DNA of 64,000 nt from an uncultured Prevotellaceae bacterium (GTDB lineage Bacteria > Bacteroidota > Bacteroidia > Bacteroidales > Bacteroidaceae), in the NCBI GenBank assembly GCA_900318915.1, contig ONMI01000006.1, forward strand, positions 1-64,000. Reading direction: 5' to 3'. Made by a program: the position numbers and the translations under genes. Positions 42,542 to 53,067 of the stretch are shown here, piece by piece; positions within the stretch are counted from its first letter, which is position 1; each line of letters begins with the position of its first letter. Below the pieces are notes generated by a model. It saw only the letters and a list, made by a program, of their open reading frames with translations, made no database searches and was not told where the DNA came from.

Positions 42542-44689
42542 TTAGAAGAAGAGGTATCTGTTGTCGGTCACGTGAGCATTGTTCACGAGCTCGTTGAACA
42601 CCATGCGGGAGAACATCGACATGTAACCCTGAGCCGCCTTGTTCTCATAGCTCTTGACGTCGAAGGCACCCTCGAGCTTTCTGCGGTCGGTAACCTGAAA
42701 CACATACACGCCCTGGTTGCCCTTCACAGGATGAGCGGAGAACTTGCCCTTCTCGGTAGCGCAGACAGCACCGCTGAGTGCGGGCTCCTGAGCCTGAACC
42801 TCGGAGATGAAGGCAGGCGAAGCGAAGGTGATTTGCTTCACCTCAGCCACCTTGGCACCCTTAGCCTTGGCATCGTTGATGCTCTTCAGTCCGTTGGCCT
42901 TGGCCATGAGCATCTCAGCCTTCTTGTCGCGCATCACTTCCTGCTCCACATAGTTCTTCACATCCTCATTGGAGAGAGGCATGTAGCCCTTGGGATAGAT
43001 ATCGGTGAGCACGATGGCGATGAGTTCATCACGGTTCTGTCCGGTGGTGAACACCTGTGACACATCACCCTTCTCGGCGGCGAACACCCATCTGAGTGCC
43101 TCGCGCGAGTTGACGAGTCCGGGAATCTCACCCTGTGAGGTGGTCACGTTCTTAGCGTCGCGCACCTGGAAGCCCGACTTGGGAGCGTTCTGCTCGAACG
43201 ACTCGGCGCTCTGGTTGGCAGCGACAAACTGGTTGAACTTATTGGTAATCTCGTTGGAGGTCTCGGTAGAGTAAGCGATGTTGCGTTTCACCACAGCCAC
43301 GTCGTACTTGGTGGTCATGGCCTTGCGGTCGCAGATCTGGAGGATAACGTTGCCCTGCACCATGGCGATGTTTGAGGTCTCGCCCACGAGCTGGGTGTTC
43401 ATAGCGTTGTATACAGCACGGTCATCGGCCGAGAGGTTGGCGGCACGCTCATACATGGAAGTGGTGAGCCACTGCTTCTCTCCGTTCTGTCCGTACACTT
43501 TTGCTATAGCCTCGAAGTCGCCGCCGGCCTTCACTGCATTGAGCACACTGTCGGCTCTGGTCTTGGTCTCGTCGGCAGTCTTACCGCCCACGATAATCAT
43601 GCGATACTGAATAGAGTCGGGCAAGGAATTCTTGGCCAGCAGTTTAATCACGTTCAAGGTGTTGTCGAGTGTGCTCTCCACGGGACCTACGGTAGCGCCC
43701 ACGGCCAGCGAGTCAATCTGGCGGGCCACGTCAGGTGTGAAAGCATTCTTGGTGACAGGCACACCGAGATAGCTCACGTTCGACTTGCTCTCACGCACCA
43801 CCTGCTCGGCGTTGTCGGTAGTCTTGAGCTGTTCGGCCACTTTATTGAGTTCCTTGGTGAGTTCGGCACGGTCGGCGGCAGAAGCCACTTTCTTCACCTG
43901 CACGAACTTGATGGCTCTGATTTCCTCATTGATGCGGAAAATCTCCTTGCGCTCCTTGTACTTAGCCTCGAGGTCGGCATCGGTCACCTTCACATCCTTG
44001 TCGTTGATGCTCTTGTAGTCGAAATAAGCGAGCTGGATGTCGCTCTCCTGCTTCTCTGCGTCGAAGTTGAACTTAGCCTCTACGGGGTTGGAGAGGATGC
44101 ACGACGACATGAGCGTCTGGTACTTCTGGGCGAGGAGCTGCTGGCGGAGCTGCTTCTCCTTGAAGAGGAAGAACTTATAGAGTTTGTTGTATTGCTCAGC
44201 GGTCTGCGGGTTGGAACCATACTGGGTTTTGCCCTCGGTCATGAATTTCTGATAGCTGAATACGTCGAAGCGTCCGGTCTGCTGGTTGGCGAACTCGGGG
44301 TTGACGTTGGCCATTTCCATGAGCACCTGGTTGGTACCCTGCTTCATCACGTTCTGAATTTCCTCTTTCGTGACGGTGAGGCCCAGTTTTGCTGCCTCGT
44401 TCTCAATGATTTTGTTTTGCACGAAGTTTTGCCAAGCGGCTTCTCTGAGCTGATCGTCAGAGGCTTGGGGAGCGGTTATTTTTGTGCACTCCACGAACTC
44501 CTCCAGATAGGTCTGATAATCCTGAGCATTGATTTTCTCACCTACCACTTCGCCTACGCGGTTGCTCCTGTTTCTACTTGTTGTCTCGCAGGAGCGGAAC
44601 ATGTCGCCGGCGATAAATCCAAAGAGGCCCAGACCGATAACACCGATCAGGAAGGGTCCCCAGCTTCTAATTTTTCCTATTGCTGCCAT
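42542..44689 (-). CDS. PpiD/SurA-like periplasmic peptidyl-prolyl isomerase
   Basis: A 715-residue protein anchored by one N-terminal TM helix (PFLIGVIGLGLFGFIAGDMF) with a SurA_N/PpiD-like chaperone domain (about 40-190) and rotamase-like segments (SIQYRMIIVGGKTADETKTR with DFEAIAKVYG after it, and the later VRDAKNVTTSQGEIPGLVNS). It probably helps outer-membrane and secreted proteins fold after Sec export. It has its own promoter 98 nt upstream but also follows the CNNM, LptC and outer-membrane-protein genes in the same direction, as in other Bacteroidales. Confidence 0.88.
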   Translation of the reverse strand: MAAIGKIRSWGPFLIGVIGLGLFGFIAGDMFRSCETTSRNRSNRVGEVVGEKINAQDYQTYLEEFVECTKITAPQASDDQLREAAWQNFVQNKIIENEAAKLGLTVTKEEIQNVMKQGTNQVLMEMANVNPEFANQQTGRFDVFSYQKFMTEGKTQYGSNPQTAEQYNKLYKFFLFKEKQLRQQLLAQKYQTLMSSCILSNPVEAKFNFDAEKQESDIQLAYFDYKSINDKDVKVTDADLEAKYKERKEIFRINEEIRAIKFVQVKKVASAADRAELTKELNKVAEQLKTTDNAEQVVRESKSNVSYLGVPVTKNAFTPDVARQIDSLAVGATVGPVESTLDNTLNVIKLLAKNSLPDSIQYRMIIVGGKTADETKTRADSVLNAVKAGGDFEAIAKVYGQNGEKQWLTTSMYERAANLSADDRAVYNAMNTQLVGETSNIAMVQGNVILQICDRKAMTTKYDVAVVKRNIAYSTETSNEITNKFNQFVAANQSAESFEQNAPKSGFQVRDAKNVTTSQGEIPGLVNSREALRWVFAAEKGDVSQVFTTGQNRDELIAIVLTDIYPKGYMPLSNEDVKNYVEQEVMRDKKAEMLMAKANGLKSINDAKAKGAKVAEVKQITFASPAFISEVQAQEPALSGAVCATEKGKFSAHPVKGNQGVYVFQVTDRRKLEGAFDVKSYENKAAQGYMSMFSRMVFNELVNNAHVTDNRYLFF

Positions 44690-44786
44690 TACAGTTGTTT
44701 ATATAAATTTTTAGTTTTAAACTCTCATTTACTGCTTTTTATGCGTGGAAGAGTCGCTGCAGTTGCGTTTCTATCCAAAAAGCGTA

Positions 44787-44819
44787 CAAAATTACAAAGA
44801 AAAAGGCAAAACGCCCAAA
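44787..44819 (-). promoter_or_regulatory. Promoter of the PpiD-like gene
   Basis: Minus-strand TTTG (44819-44816), 21-bp spacer, TAATTTTG (44794-44787); leader about 93 nt. Confidence 0.6.
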
Positions 44820-44839
44820 TTTTCAGTTGAAAAAACCTA

Positions 44840-46099
44840 TTACTCGTCTACTTTTAGTCTTACGAGTTCGATTTTTGTCATCGTATTGCGTATTATCTTG
44901 AATTCGAAGCGTCCAATCTTTACCACCTCGTTGAGTTTTGGGAAACTCTGGTAGTAGTGCAGGATGAGTCCTCCCACTGTCATATACTCATCGCTTTCAG
45001 GCAGGTCGAGTTGGAACATTTCGTTCACTTTGTCTATTTCGAGTCGAGCGGAGAGCAGGTATTCGCCATTTTCGGTCTGTTTGGCCACATAGTGCGTGGT
45101 ATCATGCTCATCCTCGATGTCGCCGAATATCTCCTCAACGATATCCTCGAGCGATACGATGCCGCTGGTTCCGCCGAACTCATCGATGACCACGCCAAGA
45201 CTCTTCTTCTGCTGAAGGAAAATCTTGAGCATTTTGTGTGCAGCCATGGTTTCAGGCACGAAGGGCATGGTTCTGACGCTGTTTCTCCACTCTTCGGGCC
45301 GTTTGAACATTTCGGAACTGTGAATATAACCTATGATATGGTCAATATCCTCCTGGTAGACCACTATTTTGGAGTGTCCGCTCTCTATGAACCGTGTTTT
45401 TAGCTGTTCGATGTCGATATCCTCCGGCACGGCCACGATTTCGGTGCGCGGTTTCATGCAGTCGCGCACCTTGAGTTCGGAGAAGTCGAGTGCATTTTGG
45501 AATATTTTCACCTCGTCGTCGATATCAGAGCCCTTCGGTGCATTCTCGATGCTGCTCTGCAGCAGAAAGTCGAGGTCAACCTTGCTGAAGGAGCCGTCGC
45601 TGCCGCCGTCGTCCATTTTCACTCCCATCAGCCGAAGCAACACCCTGGAGAGAAAAGTGGCGAAACGCGAGATGGGCCACAGCACCACGTAGATACAGAA
45701 TGCCGGCACGGCAAAGAAGCGGAGCAGTCGGTTGGGGTGGCTTTTGAAGAGCGTCTTGGGCAGGAACTCGCCGGTGAAGAGCACGATGAGAGTGGACAGT
45801 ATGGTGTCGGCCGGCACGGTAAATCCCGGCGACATGCCCTTGAAGATGGTATTGTCGAAGAATTGTGCGATGAGAATACCATAGATGACGAGTGCTATGT
45901 TGTTGCCCACCAGCATAGTGCTCACGAAGTTGTTGGGATGGTTGTAGAAGACAGAGAGACAGCGCTGTGTAAGGCTGTTTTTCTCTTTTTCCATCTCCGC
46001 GAGCATTCTGTTGCTGGCCACGAAGGCAATCTCCATGCCCGAGAAGAAGGCGGAGAAGGCCATGGTGACAAGAATGCCTATGATAAGCGATATCGACAT
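44840..46099 (-). CDS. CNNM/CBS-domain membrane protein (HlyC/CorC family)
   Basis: A 419-residue inner-membrane protein: a DUF21/CNNM TM domain (1-180; FFSGMEIAFVASNRMLAEME, VGNNIALVIYGILIAQFF, GEFLPKTLFKSHPNRLL), two CBS domains (about 205-325; VRDCMKPRTEIVAVPED, LGVVIDEFGGTSGIVSLEDI) and a C-terminal CorC_HlyC domain (about 340-419). Members include Mg2+/Co2+ efflux proteins and GldE of gliding bacteria. It is in the run outer-membrane protein, LptC, this gene, PpiD-like. Function in ion transport is inferred from the family. Confidence 0.93.
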   Translation of the reverse strand: MSISLIIGILVTMAFSAFFSGMEIAFVASNRMLAEMEKEKNSLTQRCLSVFYNHPNNFVSTMLVGNNIALVIYGILIAQFFDNTIFKGMSPGFTVPADTILSTLIVLFTGEFLPKTLFKSHPNRLLRFFAVPAFCIYVVLWPISRFATFLSRVLLRLMGVKMDDGGSDGSFSKVDLDFLLQSSIENAPKGSDIDDEVKIFQNALDFSELKVRDCMKPRTEIVAVPEDIDIEQLKTRFIESGHSKIVVYQEDIDHIIGYIHSSEMFKRPEEWRNSVRTMPFVPETMAAHKMLKIFLQQKKSLGVVIDEFGGTSGIVSLEDIVEEIFGDIEDEHDTTHYVAKQTENGEYLLSARLEIDKVNEMFQLDLPESDEYMTVGGLILHYYQSFPKLNEVVKIGRFEFKIIRNTMTKIELVRLKVDE

Positions 46100-46123
46100 A
46101 AGTTGCGTGGTAGGATAAGATGT

Positions 46124-46801
46124 TTATTGCGTCGGGGCCGTATTGTGCGTTCTCGAGGGCGAGGCCGGTCTTCTTCCCCGCATGAGCGCGAGCGAGTCGT
46201 CGTTTTCCTTTTTGTCCGACTCCTTGTCGCCGATATCCCCTTTCATAAACGAGCCCTTGGTGTAGGAGACATCATACTTGGTCATGTTCTCATTGCTTCT
46301 GAAGCGGTTGCCCTGGAGTTCCCTTTCTTCGGTGATGAGGTGCGAGTAGCGGTTGGAGTAGACCTCGCGGTTGCGCTCGTCCCAAAAGAGTTCCTCGCTG
46401 CTGAAGCGTAGACCGTTTTTGGTGAATATTTTCACGCGTCCGCGTAGTTCCCACAGATGGTCGGTGTCGTAATAGTAGGCCGTGTCGGCCTGAATGTACG
46501 ACTCCACGTGGAGTGTCTGGTCGAACTGTTCGAGGAAGATGCCTTTTTCGAAGACCCATCTGGAAGGCTGTTTCACCATATTGACCTCCCATTTCTCCGT
46601 CACGATGCGGTACTTGATGACGCCCGAGTCGGAGATGAGTGTATTGACCCCATAGGTGACCATCATGGGCAGAGAGTCGCGCGGATTGACGGCCGGTGCG
46701 GTATGTTCTTTCTCTTCGGAGCAGGCCGCCATCATGACGGCCAGTGTCAACGTGGCGAGAAGGAGCAGCCCATGGAGGGAATATGGTTTTGCAGGAAGCA
46801 T
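46124..46801 (-). CDS. lptC: LptC-like LPS-export lipoprotein
   Basis: A 225-residue lipoprotein (lipobox VMMAACS) with the LptC/OstA-like beta-jellyroll: VTYGVNTLISDSGVIKYRIV, WVFEKGIFLEQFD, YYYDTDHLWELRGRVKIFTK, and LFWDERNREVYSN, which are the repeated strands of the LPS-transport bridge. It probably takes LPS from LptBFG to LptA in the periplasm. The ATG is 2 nt after the stop of the upstream outer-membrane protein gene. A charged tail (GDKESDKKENDD) follows the fold. Confidence 0.88.
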   Translation of the reverse strand: MLPAKPYSLHGLLLLATLTLAVMMAACSEEKEHTAPAVNPRDSLPMMVTYGVNTLISDSGVIKYRIVTEKWEVNMVKQPSRWVFEKGIFLEQFDQTLHVESYIQADTAYYYDTDHLWELRGRVKIFTKNGLRFSSEELFWDERNREVYSNRYSHLITEERELQGNRFRSNENMTKYDVSYTKGSFMKGDIGDKESDKKENDDSLALMRGRRPASPSRTHNTAPTQ

Positions 46802-46803
46802 GC

Positions 46804-48096
46804 CTACTCCACTTTCCATTTCATGAACCACCTCTCGTTGAAGGTGAGTCCGATGGTGATGCGGAAGGTATTCTCGGTGAGCATGCCCTTTCCGCTGGTG
46901 CGCACCCACTGTCCGCTGAGGTTGAGAATGGAGCGGTTGTTCCACTGGTTGATGACGGGGAAGCTCACACCGGCGCTGACGCCCAGTTCCTTGGGTCCGT
47001 CGGCTCCGTTAATATTTAAATAAGGTGTAGTATAACTGGCGCCCGCCTTGAAGCGCATGCTGCTGAAGAATCTTCTCGACTGCGGGTTGCGGCAGTACTC
47101 GCCGCCCACGGTAATTTTCTTGACATCCTTGAAATAGCCTTTCTGCAGTTCATAGGAAGGCTGGTTGTTTTTCTCCACATCCACGGGGAATTCCGTGTCG
47201 GCCCATTTCTGGAGGGAGAAGTCAGCACCGAATCGGATGCGTTTCTCATAGTCGACGAGGAATCCTGCACCGAAGGTGGTGGGCAGTTCGAGTCCGTCTT
47301 TCACAACGAAGCGTGTGGTATCGCTCACCGAAGTCTGCGAGTTGCGCGAGATGACCTCGTAGCTGGGGTCGGCGTTGATTTTATGGCCGTAGCCGTAGGT
47401 AGCGCCGAGTGTGAGCGAGGTTTTCTTTCCCAGTTTGAAGGAAAGCTGCATACCAGCGTCGAGTTTGTAGTTGGCCACATCCACCGAATAATATTTGGAG
47501 AGTGTGTTCACGTAAGCGTCACTGTAGCTATTGACCACCGACCGGTCATAGTCGCCCCAGAGATAAGAGCCGTTCACACCGATGGAGAACCCTCTGAACG
47601 GTTCCCATCCGAAACCCAGGTACGCCTGATGCAGGCCGCCGCTGCCCGAATAGGTATTGGTATAGGTAGTGTTGTTGACATCGCCCACATTCTGTGTGCT
47701 GGAGTAATTGTAGCCCACATTGGAGAAAGGCATCACACCGAAGCTCACGCCGAGATGGGGCAAGGCTCTGAAAGCCGCCACGGCATACTCGAAGTTGGCA
47801 TTCCGTGCGTTTTTCTTGAGTCCGTTCTCATCAAAAGCGGTGAGCTGCCCGGCCACACCGGCATCGAAGATGAAGGTAAGCGAGTCGGCGGTGGCATAAG
47901 AGGCCGGGTTGAGGTAGTTGACCTGGTTGCCGTCTCTGAATCCGAGGGCGAGTCCGTTCATGCCCCTGTTGAATCCTGTCGACTGGTCGGAGAGTTTGCC
48001 AAATCCATATTGGCTATACGGTGAATTGGTGCCGCTCTGTGCCGAAACGGCCACTGCGGCGGCCACCATGCAAACCGTGAGGATAAATTTTCTCAT
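46804..48096 (-). CDS. Outer-membrane beta-barrel protein upstream of lptC
   Basis: A 430-residue exported protein (signal peptide ending VAVSAQ) with a FadL/PorV-like barrel pattern: TNSPYSQYGFGKLSDQST, NQVNYLNPASYATADSLTFI, HLGVSFGVMPFSNVGYNYSS, and a last strand FRITIGLTFNERWFMKWKVE. The same kind of protein commonly precedes lptC in Bacteroidales, so it may aid LPS or protein surface assembly; that is inferred. First gene of the four-gene envelope run. Confidence 0.85.
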   Translation of the reverse strand: MRKFILTVCMVAAAVAVSAQSGTNSPYSQYGFGKLSDQSTGFNRGMNGLALGFRDGNQVNYLNPASYATADSLTFIFDAGVAGQLTAFDENGLKKNARNANFEYAVAAFRALPHLGVSFGVMPFSNVGYNYSSTQNVGDVNNTTYTNTYSGSGGLHQAYLGFGWEPFRGFSIGVNGSYLWGDYDRSVVNSYSDAYVNTLSKYYSVDVANYKLDAGMQLSFKLGKKTSLTLGATYGYGHKINADPSYEVISRNSQTSVSDTTRFVVKDGLELPTTFGAGFLVDYEKRIRFGADFSLQKWADTEFPVDVEKNNQPSYELQKGYFKDVKKITVGGEYCRNPQSRRFFSSMRFKAGASYTTPYLNINGADGPKELGVSAGVSFPVINQWNNRSILNLSGQWVRTSGKGMLTENTFRITIGLTFNERWFMKWKVE

Positions 48097-48137
48097 GTCA
48101 AGTTGAAAAAAAGAATCTACTTTTTTATATCAAGGTG

Positions 48138-48145
48138 CAAAATTA
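48138..48145 (-). promoter_or_regulatory. -7 box of the envelope operon
   Basis: TAATTTTG on the minus strand, 41 nt before the ATG at 48096. It is divergent from the promoter at 48210. Confidence 0.5.
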
Positions 48146-48209
48146 TTGAAAAAAAACGAAACAGTGGCACGATTTAACATATTTATCGCGCAGATTCATT
48201 TTTTTAGAT

Positions 48210-48217
48210 TAATTTTG
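48210..48217 (+). promoter_or_regulatory. -7 box of the DUF4105 gene
   Basis: TAATTTTG ends 5 nt before the GTG start codon at 48223, implying a leaderless or nearly leaderless mRNA. No TTTG at -33. Confidence 0.5.
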
Positions 48218-48222
48218 CACCC

Positions 48223-49431
48223 GTGAAAACATTGAAGGCCCGTTCGTTCGAAATGCAGCTGCTTCTCCTGCTCATAGTGGCGGGAGGAGGCGAGGCACGT
48301 GGTGCCGTCGCCGACTCGGTGCGTATGAGCCTGCTCACCTGCAGTCCGCATGAGGAGATATACAGTCTGTACGGACACAGCGCCCTGCGCGTGCAGAACG
48401 CCCTGACGGGTCAGGACCTTGTGGTGAACTATGGTGTTTTCAATTTCCATAAGCCCCACTTCGTGCTCCGCTTCGTGTTCGGTCTGACCGACTATGAGAT
48501 GGGCGTGACGCCGATGACCAACTTCCTTTACGAGTACAGTTACTACCACAGCGGTGTGACCGAGCAGGAGATCAACCTGAGCGGTGCCGAGAAGGAAGCC
48601 ATTCTTCGCGCGCTCGACGAGAATGCCCTGCCGGAGAATGTGGTGTACCGCTACAACTATTTCTACGACAACTGCACCACGCGGGCCCGCGACATGCTGA
48701 CCAATCATCTGCAGGGCAAGGTGGTGTATGCCTCTCCTGCCGACAGCACGCTCACCTACCGCGACATGGTGCACCAGTGCACGGCGGGCCATTTGTGGAT
48801 GCAGACCGGTATCGACCTGCTGCTGGGCATCGGTGCCGACCGTGTGCTCACGGCCCGTGAGCAACAGTTTCTACCAGCCTTCCTGATGCGCGACTTCAGC
48901 CAGGCGAAGATAGTGGGCACCGACGGCAGCGTGCGTCCCCTTGTGGCCCGCACCACCACCCTGCTGGAGCCCGGCGAGCAGGTGCGCGGCAAGGAGTTTC
49001 CCCTGTCGCCGCTGGCAACGTTCGGTCTGTTTTTCGTGCTCACGGTGGCCATTACAGTGACCGAGTTTTTCAGCCGCAAAGTGCTCTATCTTTACGACCT
49101 GCTGCTGATGCTGCTCACCGGTTTGGCCGGCATTCTGATTTTTTCAATGATTTTCTCGCAGCACCCCACAGTGCGGGTAAATCTCCACCTACTTTTACTC
49201 AATCCTCTACCCCTTTTCTTTCTGTATCCAGCCATCAGGCGGGAACGCGACAGACAGTCGCACTGCTGGTGGAATCTCTCTGCCGCACTCGCCGTATTGT
49301 ACATTATAGGCGGATTTTTCCAGTGTTATCCGCCGTCCATGTACTTTTTGGCATCATCTTTGCTGTTGAGGGATATCACCCGCCGCTGGCTGTTGCGCCG
49401 TTCTTCCGCCGCTGAAGGCCGGAAAAAGTAG
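48223..49431 (+). CDS. DUF4105 membrane protein
   Basis: A 402-residue protein with signal peptide, a periplasmic DUF4105 domain (about 35-260; SLLTCSPHEEIYSLYGHSALRV, VVNYGVFNF, YNYFYDNCTTRARDML, where the conserved Cys/His/Asn suggest a papain/NlpC-like fold) and about five C-terminal TM helices (265-390). The start is GTG at 48223, reading M-K-T-L-K; no ATG gives the same signal peptide except Met11 (48253). Role unknown; the DNCTTRAR motif is typical of the family. Confidence 0.85.
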   Translation: MKTLKARSFEMQLLLLLIVAGGGEARGAVADSVRMSLLTCSPHEEIYSLYGHSALRVQNALTGQDLVVNYGVFNFHKPHFVLRFVFGLTDYEMGVTPMTNFLYEYSYYHSGVTEQEINLSGAEKEAILRALDENALPENVVYRYNYFYDNCTTRARDMLTNHLQGKVVYASPADSTLTYRDMVHQCTAGHLWMQTGIDLLLGIGADRVLTAREQQFLPAFLMRDFSQAKIVGTDGSVRPLVARTTTLLEPGEQVRGKEFPLSPLATFGLFFVLTVAITVTEFFSRKVLYLYDLLLMLLTGLAGILIFSMIFSQHPTVRVNLHLLLLNPLPLFFLYPAIRRERDRQSHCWWNLSAALAVLYIIGGFFQCYPPSMYFLASSLLLRDITRRWLLRRSSAAEGRKK

Positions 49432-49513
49432 GCGTTGCGCCCCAAATCAAGCAGAAAGGGACCGCTCTGACATGAAAAAGCGGTAAAAAAGAGATTATTA
49501 CGGAAATAATCCT

Positions 49514-49521
49514 TACCTTTG
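49514..49521 (+). promoter_or_regulatory. -7 box of the secA gene
   Basis: TACCTTTG, 59 nt before the secA ATG. The -33 element is not clear. Confidence 0.5.
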
Positions 49522-49580
49522 CATGATGATTCAACAATAACCGTTCAGAAAGAAGAAAAAACAAAAACAAAGACAAATAT

Positions 49581-52500
49581 ATGAGTTTTATCAACGTACT
49601 GCAATCCATTTTCGGCAACAAGTCGGGTCGTGACATGAAACTGATCCAGCCGATTGTGGAGAAAGTGAAAGCCGCGTATCCCGAGATACAGGCATTGGAC
49701 AACGACGCCCTGCGCGCCAAGACAAAAGAGATACAGCGCTATGTGCAGGATTCGGCCAAGGAACAGAAACAGAAAGTAGTGGACCTGAAAGCCACCATCG
49801 AAGAGACGCCCATCGACGAGCGTGAGACCATCTTCAACCAAGTGGACAAGATAGAGAAAGAGATTCTCGAGATTTACGAGCGCGCTTTGGACGAGGTGCT
49901 TCCCGTGGCCTTCAGCATTGTGAAGGAGACCGCCCGCCGCTTTGCCGAGAACGAGGAAGTGGTGGTGACAGCCAACGACTTCGACCGCGAGTTGGCCGCC
50001 ACGAAAGACTTTGTGCGCATAGAGGGCGACAAGGCCATATACCAGAATCACTGGATGGCCGGCGGCAACGACCTGAAGTGGGACATGGTGCACTACGATG
50101 TGCAGCTCTTCGGCGGTGCCGTGCTGCACCAGGGCAAGATAGCCGAGATGGCCACGGGTGAGGGTAAGACCCTTGTTGCCACGCTGCCCGTCTTTCTGAA
50201 TGCCCTGACCGGCAACGGTGTTCACGTGGTGACGGTGAACGACTACCTGGCCAAGCGTGATGCCGAGTGGATGGGACCGCTCTATATGTTCAACGGTCTG
50301 TCGGTAGACTGTATCGACAAGCACCGCCCCAACTCGGCCGAGCGCCGCAAGGCCTATCAGGCCGACATCACCTTCGGTACGAACAACGAGTTCGGTTTCG
50401 ACTATCTGCGCGACAACATGGCCATCTCACCCAACGACCTGGTACAGCGTGCGCACAACTACGCCATTGTCGATGAGGTCGACTCAGTGCTCATCGACGA
50501 TGCCCGTACGCCGCTCATCATCTCCGGTCCTGTGGAGCGCGGCGACGACCAGATGTTCGAGGAGTTCCAGCCGCTGGTGGAGAAACTGGTGGGTGTGCAG
50601 CGCCGTCTGGCCACCGACTATCTGGCCGAGGCCCGCCAGAAGATCAACGAGGGCCGTGAGAAGAACGACCAGAAGATGGTGACCGAAGGTTTCCTTTCAC
50701 TGTTCCGCTCACACAAAGCCCTTCCCAAGAACAAGGCCCTTATCAAATACCTCTCCGAAGACGGCATCAAGAGCGGTCTTCTGAAGACTGAGGAAGAATA
50801 CATGCAGAACAACAACCGCCGCATGCCCGAGGCCGTGGCTCCCCTCTACTTTGTGGTGGAGGAAAAGCTGAACTCAGTAGACCTGACCGACAAGGGTACG
50901 GAGTGGCTTGCCAAGCAAGTGAACGACCCCGAGCTCTTCGTGCTGCCCGATATCACCACCCTGCTCTCCGAGCTGGAGGCCCAGACCGGTCTGAGCGACG
51001 AGGAGCGTTTGGAGAAAAAAGACCAGCTGATGGCCCACTATGCTGTGCAGAGCGAGCGTGTGCACACCCTGCAGCAGCTGCTCAAAGCCTACACCATGTT
51101 CAACAAGGACGACGAGTATGTGGTGATAGACAATGAAGTGAAGATTGTAGACGAGCAGACAGGCCGTATCATGGAAGGCCGCCGCTGGAGCGACGGTCTG
51201 CACCAGGCCGTGGAGGCCAAGGAGCACGTGAAGGTGGAAGCCGCCACCCAGACCTTCGCCACCATCACCCTGCAGAACTACTTCCGCATGTACCACAAGT
51301 TGGCCGGCATGACGGGTACCGCCGTCACCGAGGCCGGTGAGTTTTGGGACATCTACAAGCTCGATGTGGTGGAGATACCCACCAACCGCCCCGTAATACG
51401 CAACGACATGAACGACCGTGTGTACAAGACCCAGCGCGAGAAGTTCAATGCCGTGATTGAAGAGATAGAGAAGATGCGCAACAGCGGCCGTCCCTGCCTG
51501 GTGGGTACCACCTCGGTGGAGATCAGCGAGCTGCTCTCGCGTATGCTCCGTCTGCGCAACATTCCCCATAACGTACTGAACGCCAAACTGCACCAGCGTG
51601 AGGCCGACATCGTGGCCCAAGCCGGCCGCAGCGCCATGGGCTCGTCGTGGATAGCCCCCGACGGCCGTGCCTTCTGCGACAAGCTCTCCGCCACCCGCTA
51701 CACCGAGGCGCTGAAGGAGAACGACAAGAAATATGCCGATGTCACCATCAACGACGTGCGCGAGGAGCAGCGCATGCTCGGCGCCGTGACCATTGCCACC
51801 AACATGGCCGGCCGTGGTACCGATATCAAGCTCACCCCCGAGGTGAAGGCTGCCGGCGGTCTGGCCATCATCGGCACGGAGCGCCATGAGAGCCGCCGTG
51901 TGGACCGTCAGCTCCGCGGCCGTGCCGGCCGTCAGGGCGACCCCGGCTCGTCGGTTTTCTTCGTATCACTCGAAGACAAGCTGATGCGTCTGTTCGGTTC
52001 CGAGCGCATCGCCAAGGTGATGGACCGTTTCGGCATCCAGGAGGGCGAGGTGATAGAGGCCAAGATGGTGAACCGCAGCATCGAGAACGCTCAGAAGAAG
52101 GTAGAGGAGAACCACTTCGGTGTGCGTAAGCGCCTGCTCGAATACGACGATGTGATGAACAAGCAGCGCACCGTGATTTACGAGAAGCGCCGCCACGCCC
52201 TTATGGGCGAGCGCATCGGCATGGACGTGGCCAATGTGTTCTGGGACCGTGTGGTGAACATTATCGAGAACAACGACTATGTGGGTTGCAAGGAGATGTT
52301 CCTCAAAGTGCTGGCCATGGAGTGCCCGTTCACCGAACAGGAGTTCATGGAGACCAGCCGCGAGAAGCTCGAGGACATGAGCTACGACAAGGTGATGGAA
52401 GCTTTCCAGCGCCGCACCGAGCGCATCCAGACCACCGCCTGGCCCATCATCAAGCGAGTGTTTGAGGAGCAGGGCCAGGTATACGAGCGCATCGTGGTGC

Positions 52501-53048
52501 CCATCACCGACGGCAAGCGCATTCTGAACATCCCCTGCGACCTGCGCGAGGCCTACGAGACCGAGTGCAAGTCGATTGTGAAACAGTTTGAGAAGGTCAT
52601 CTCTCTGCACAACATCGACGAGGGCTGGAAAGAGAACCTCCGTCTGCTCGACGAGCTGAAGCACAGCGTGCAGAACGCCTCATACGAGCAGAAAGACCCG
52701 CTCCTCATCTTCAAACTGGAGAGTGTGAAGCTGTTCGACAACATGGTGGACGACATGAACGACAGCATAGCCGGCACACTGAGCCGCGGCCAGATACCTG
52801 AGATGGCTCCCGAGCAGCGTGTGCAGGAAGCCGCCCCCGAGGCCCACAGCCAGCGCTACCAGGAGAGCAAGGGCGATGAGTTGGTGGACCAGAACCAGCA
52901 GGCAGCCGCCCAGCAGGACACCCGCGAGACGGCCCAGCCGCAGCGTCGCCAGCCCATCACGAGAGACAAGCTTCCCGGCCGCAATGATCTCTGTCCGTGC
53001 GGCAGCGGCAAGAAGTTCAAGAACTGCCACGGCCGTGGTCTTGTATAA
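49581..53048 (+). CDS. secA: Preprotein translocase ATPase SecA
   Basis: A 1155-residue motor that drives exported proteins through SecYEG. Walker A ([14 protein letters not shown]), DEVD box ([16 protein letters not shown]), the second nucleotide domain ([22 protein letters not shown]) and the C-terminal zinc-binding SEC-C motif ([14 protein letters not shown]), which contacts SecB or ribosomes, are all intact. It is longer than E. coli SecA (901) because of insertions near residues 310-440 and a Gln/Ala-rich linker before SEC-C, as usual in Bacteroidetes. A lone ABC ATPase follows after 19 nt. Confidence 0.97.
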   Translation: MSFINVLQSIFGNKSGRDMKLIQPIVEKVKAAYPEIQALDNDALRAKTKEIQRYVQDSAKEQKQKVVDLKATIEETPIDERETIFNQVDKIEKEILEIYERALDEVLPVAFSIVKETARRFAENEEVVVTANDFDRELAATKDFVRIEGDKAIYQNHWMAGGNDLKWDMVHYDVQLFGGAVLHQGKIAEMATGEGKTLVATLPVFLNALTGNGVHVVTVNDYLAKRDAEWMGPLYMFNGLSVDCIDKHRPNSAERRKAYQADITFGTNNEFGFDYLRDNMAISPNDLVQRAHNYAIVDEVDSVLIDDARTPLIISGPVERGDDQMFEEFQPLVEKLVGVQRRLATDYLAEARQKINEGREKNDQKMVTEGFLSLFRSHKALPKNKALIKYLSEDGIKSGLLKTEEEYMQNNNRRMPEAVAPLYFVVEEKLNSVDLTDKGTEWLAKQVNDPELFVLPDITTLLSELEAQTGLSDEERLEKKDQLMAHYAVQSERVHTLQQLLKAYTMFNKDDEYVVIDNEVKIVDEQTGRIMEGRRWSDGLHQAVEAKEHVKVEAATQTFATITLQNYFRMYHKLAGMTGTAVTEAGEFWDIYKLDVVEIPTNRPVIRNDMNDRVYKTQREKFNAVIEEIEKMRNSGRPCLVGTTSVEISELLSRMLRLRNIPHNVLNAKLHQREADIVAQAGRSAMGSSWIAPDGRAFCDKLSATRYTEALKENDKKYADVTINDVREEQRMLGAVTIATNMAGRGTDIKLTPEVKAAGGLAIIGTERHESRRVDRQLRGRAGRQGDPGSSVFFVSLEDKLMRLFGSERIAKVMDRFGIQEGEVIEAKMVNRSIENAQKKVEENHFGVRKRLLEYDDVMNKQRTVIYEKRRHALMGERIGMDVANVFWDRVVNIIENNDYVGCKEMFLKVLAMECPFTEQEFMETSREKLEDMSYDKVMEAFQRRTERIQTTAWPIIKRVFEEQGQVYERIVVPITDGKRILNIPCDLREAYETECKSIVKQFEKVISLHNIDEGWKENLRLLDELKHSVQNASYEQKDPLLIFKLESVKLFDNMVDDMNDSIAGTLSRGQIPEMAPEQRVQEAAPEAHSQRYQESKGDELVDQNQQAAAQQDTRETAQPQRRQPITRDKLPGRNDLCPCGSGKKFKNCHGRGLV

Positions 53049-53067
53049 CCGCTAACCATCCTACCCC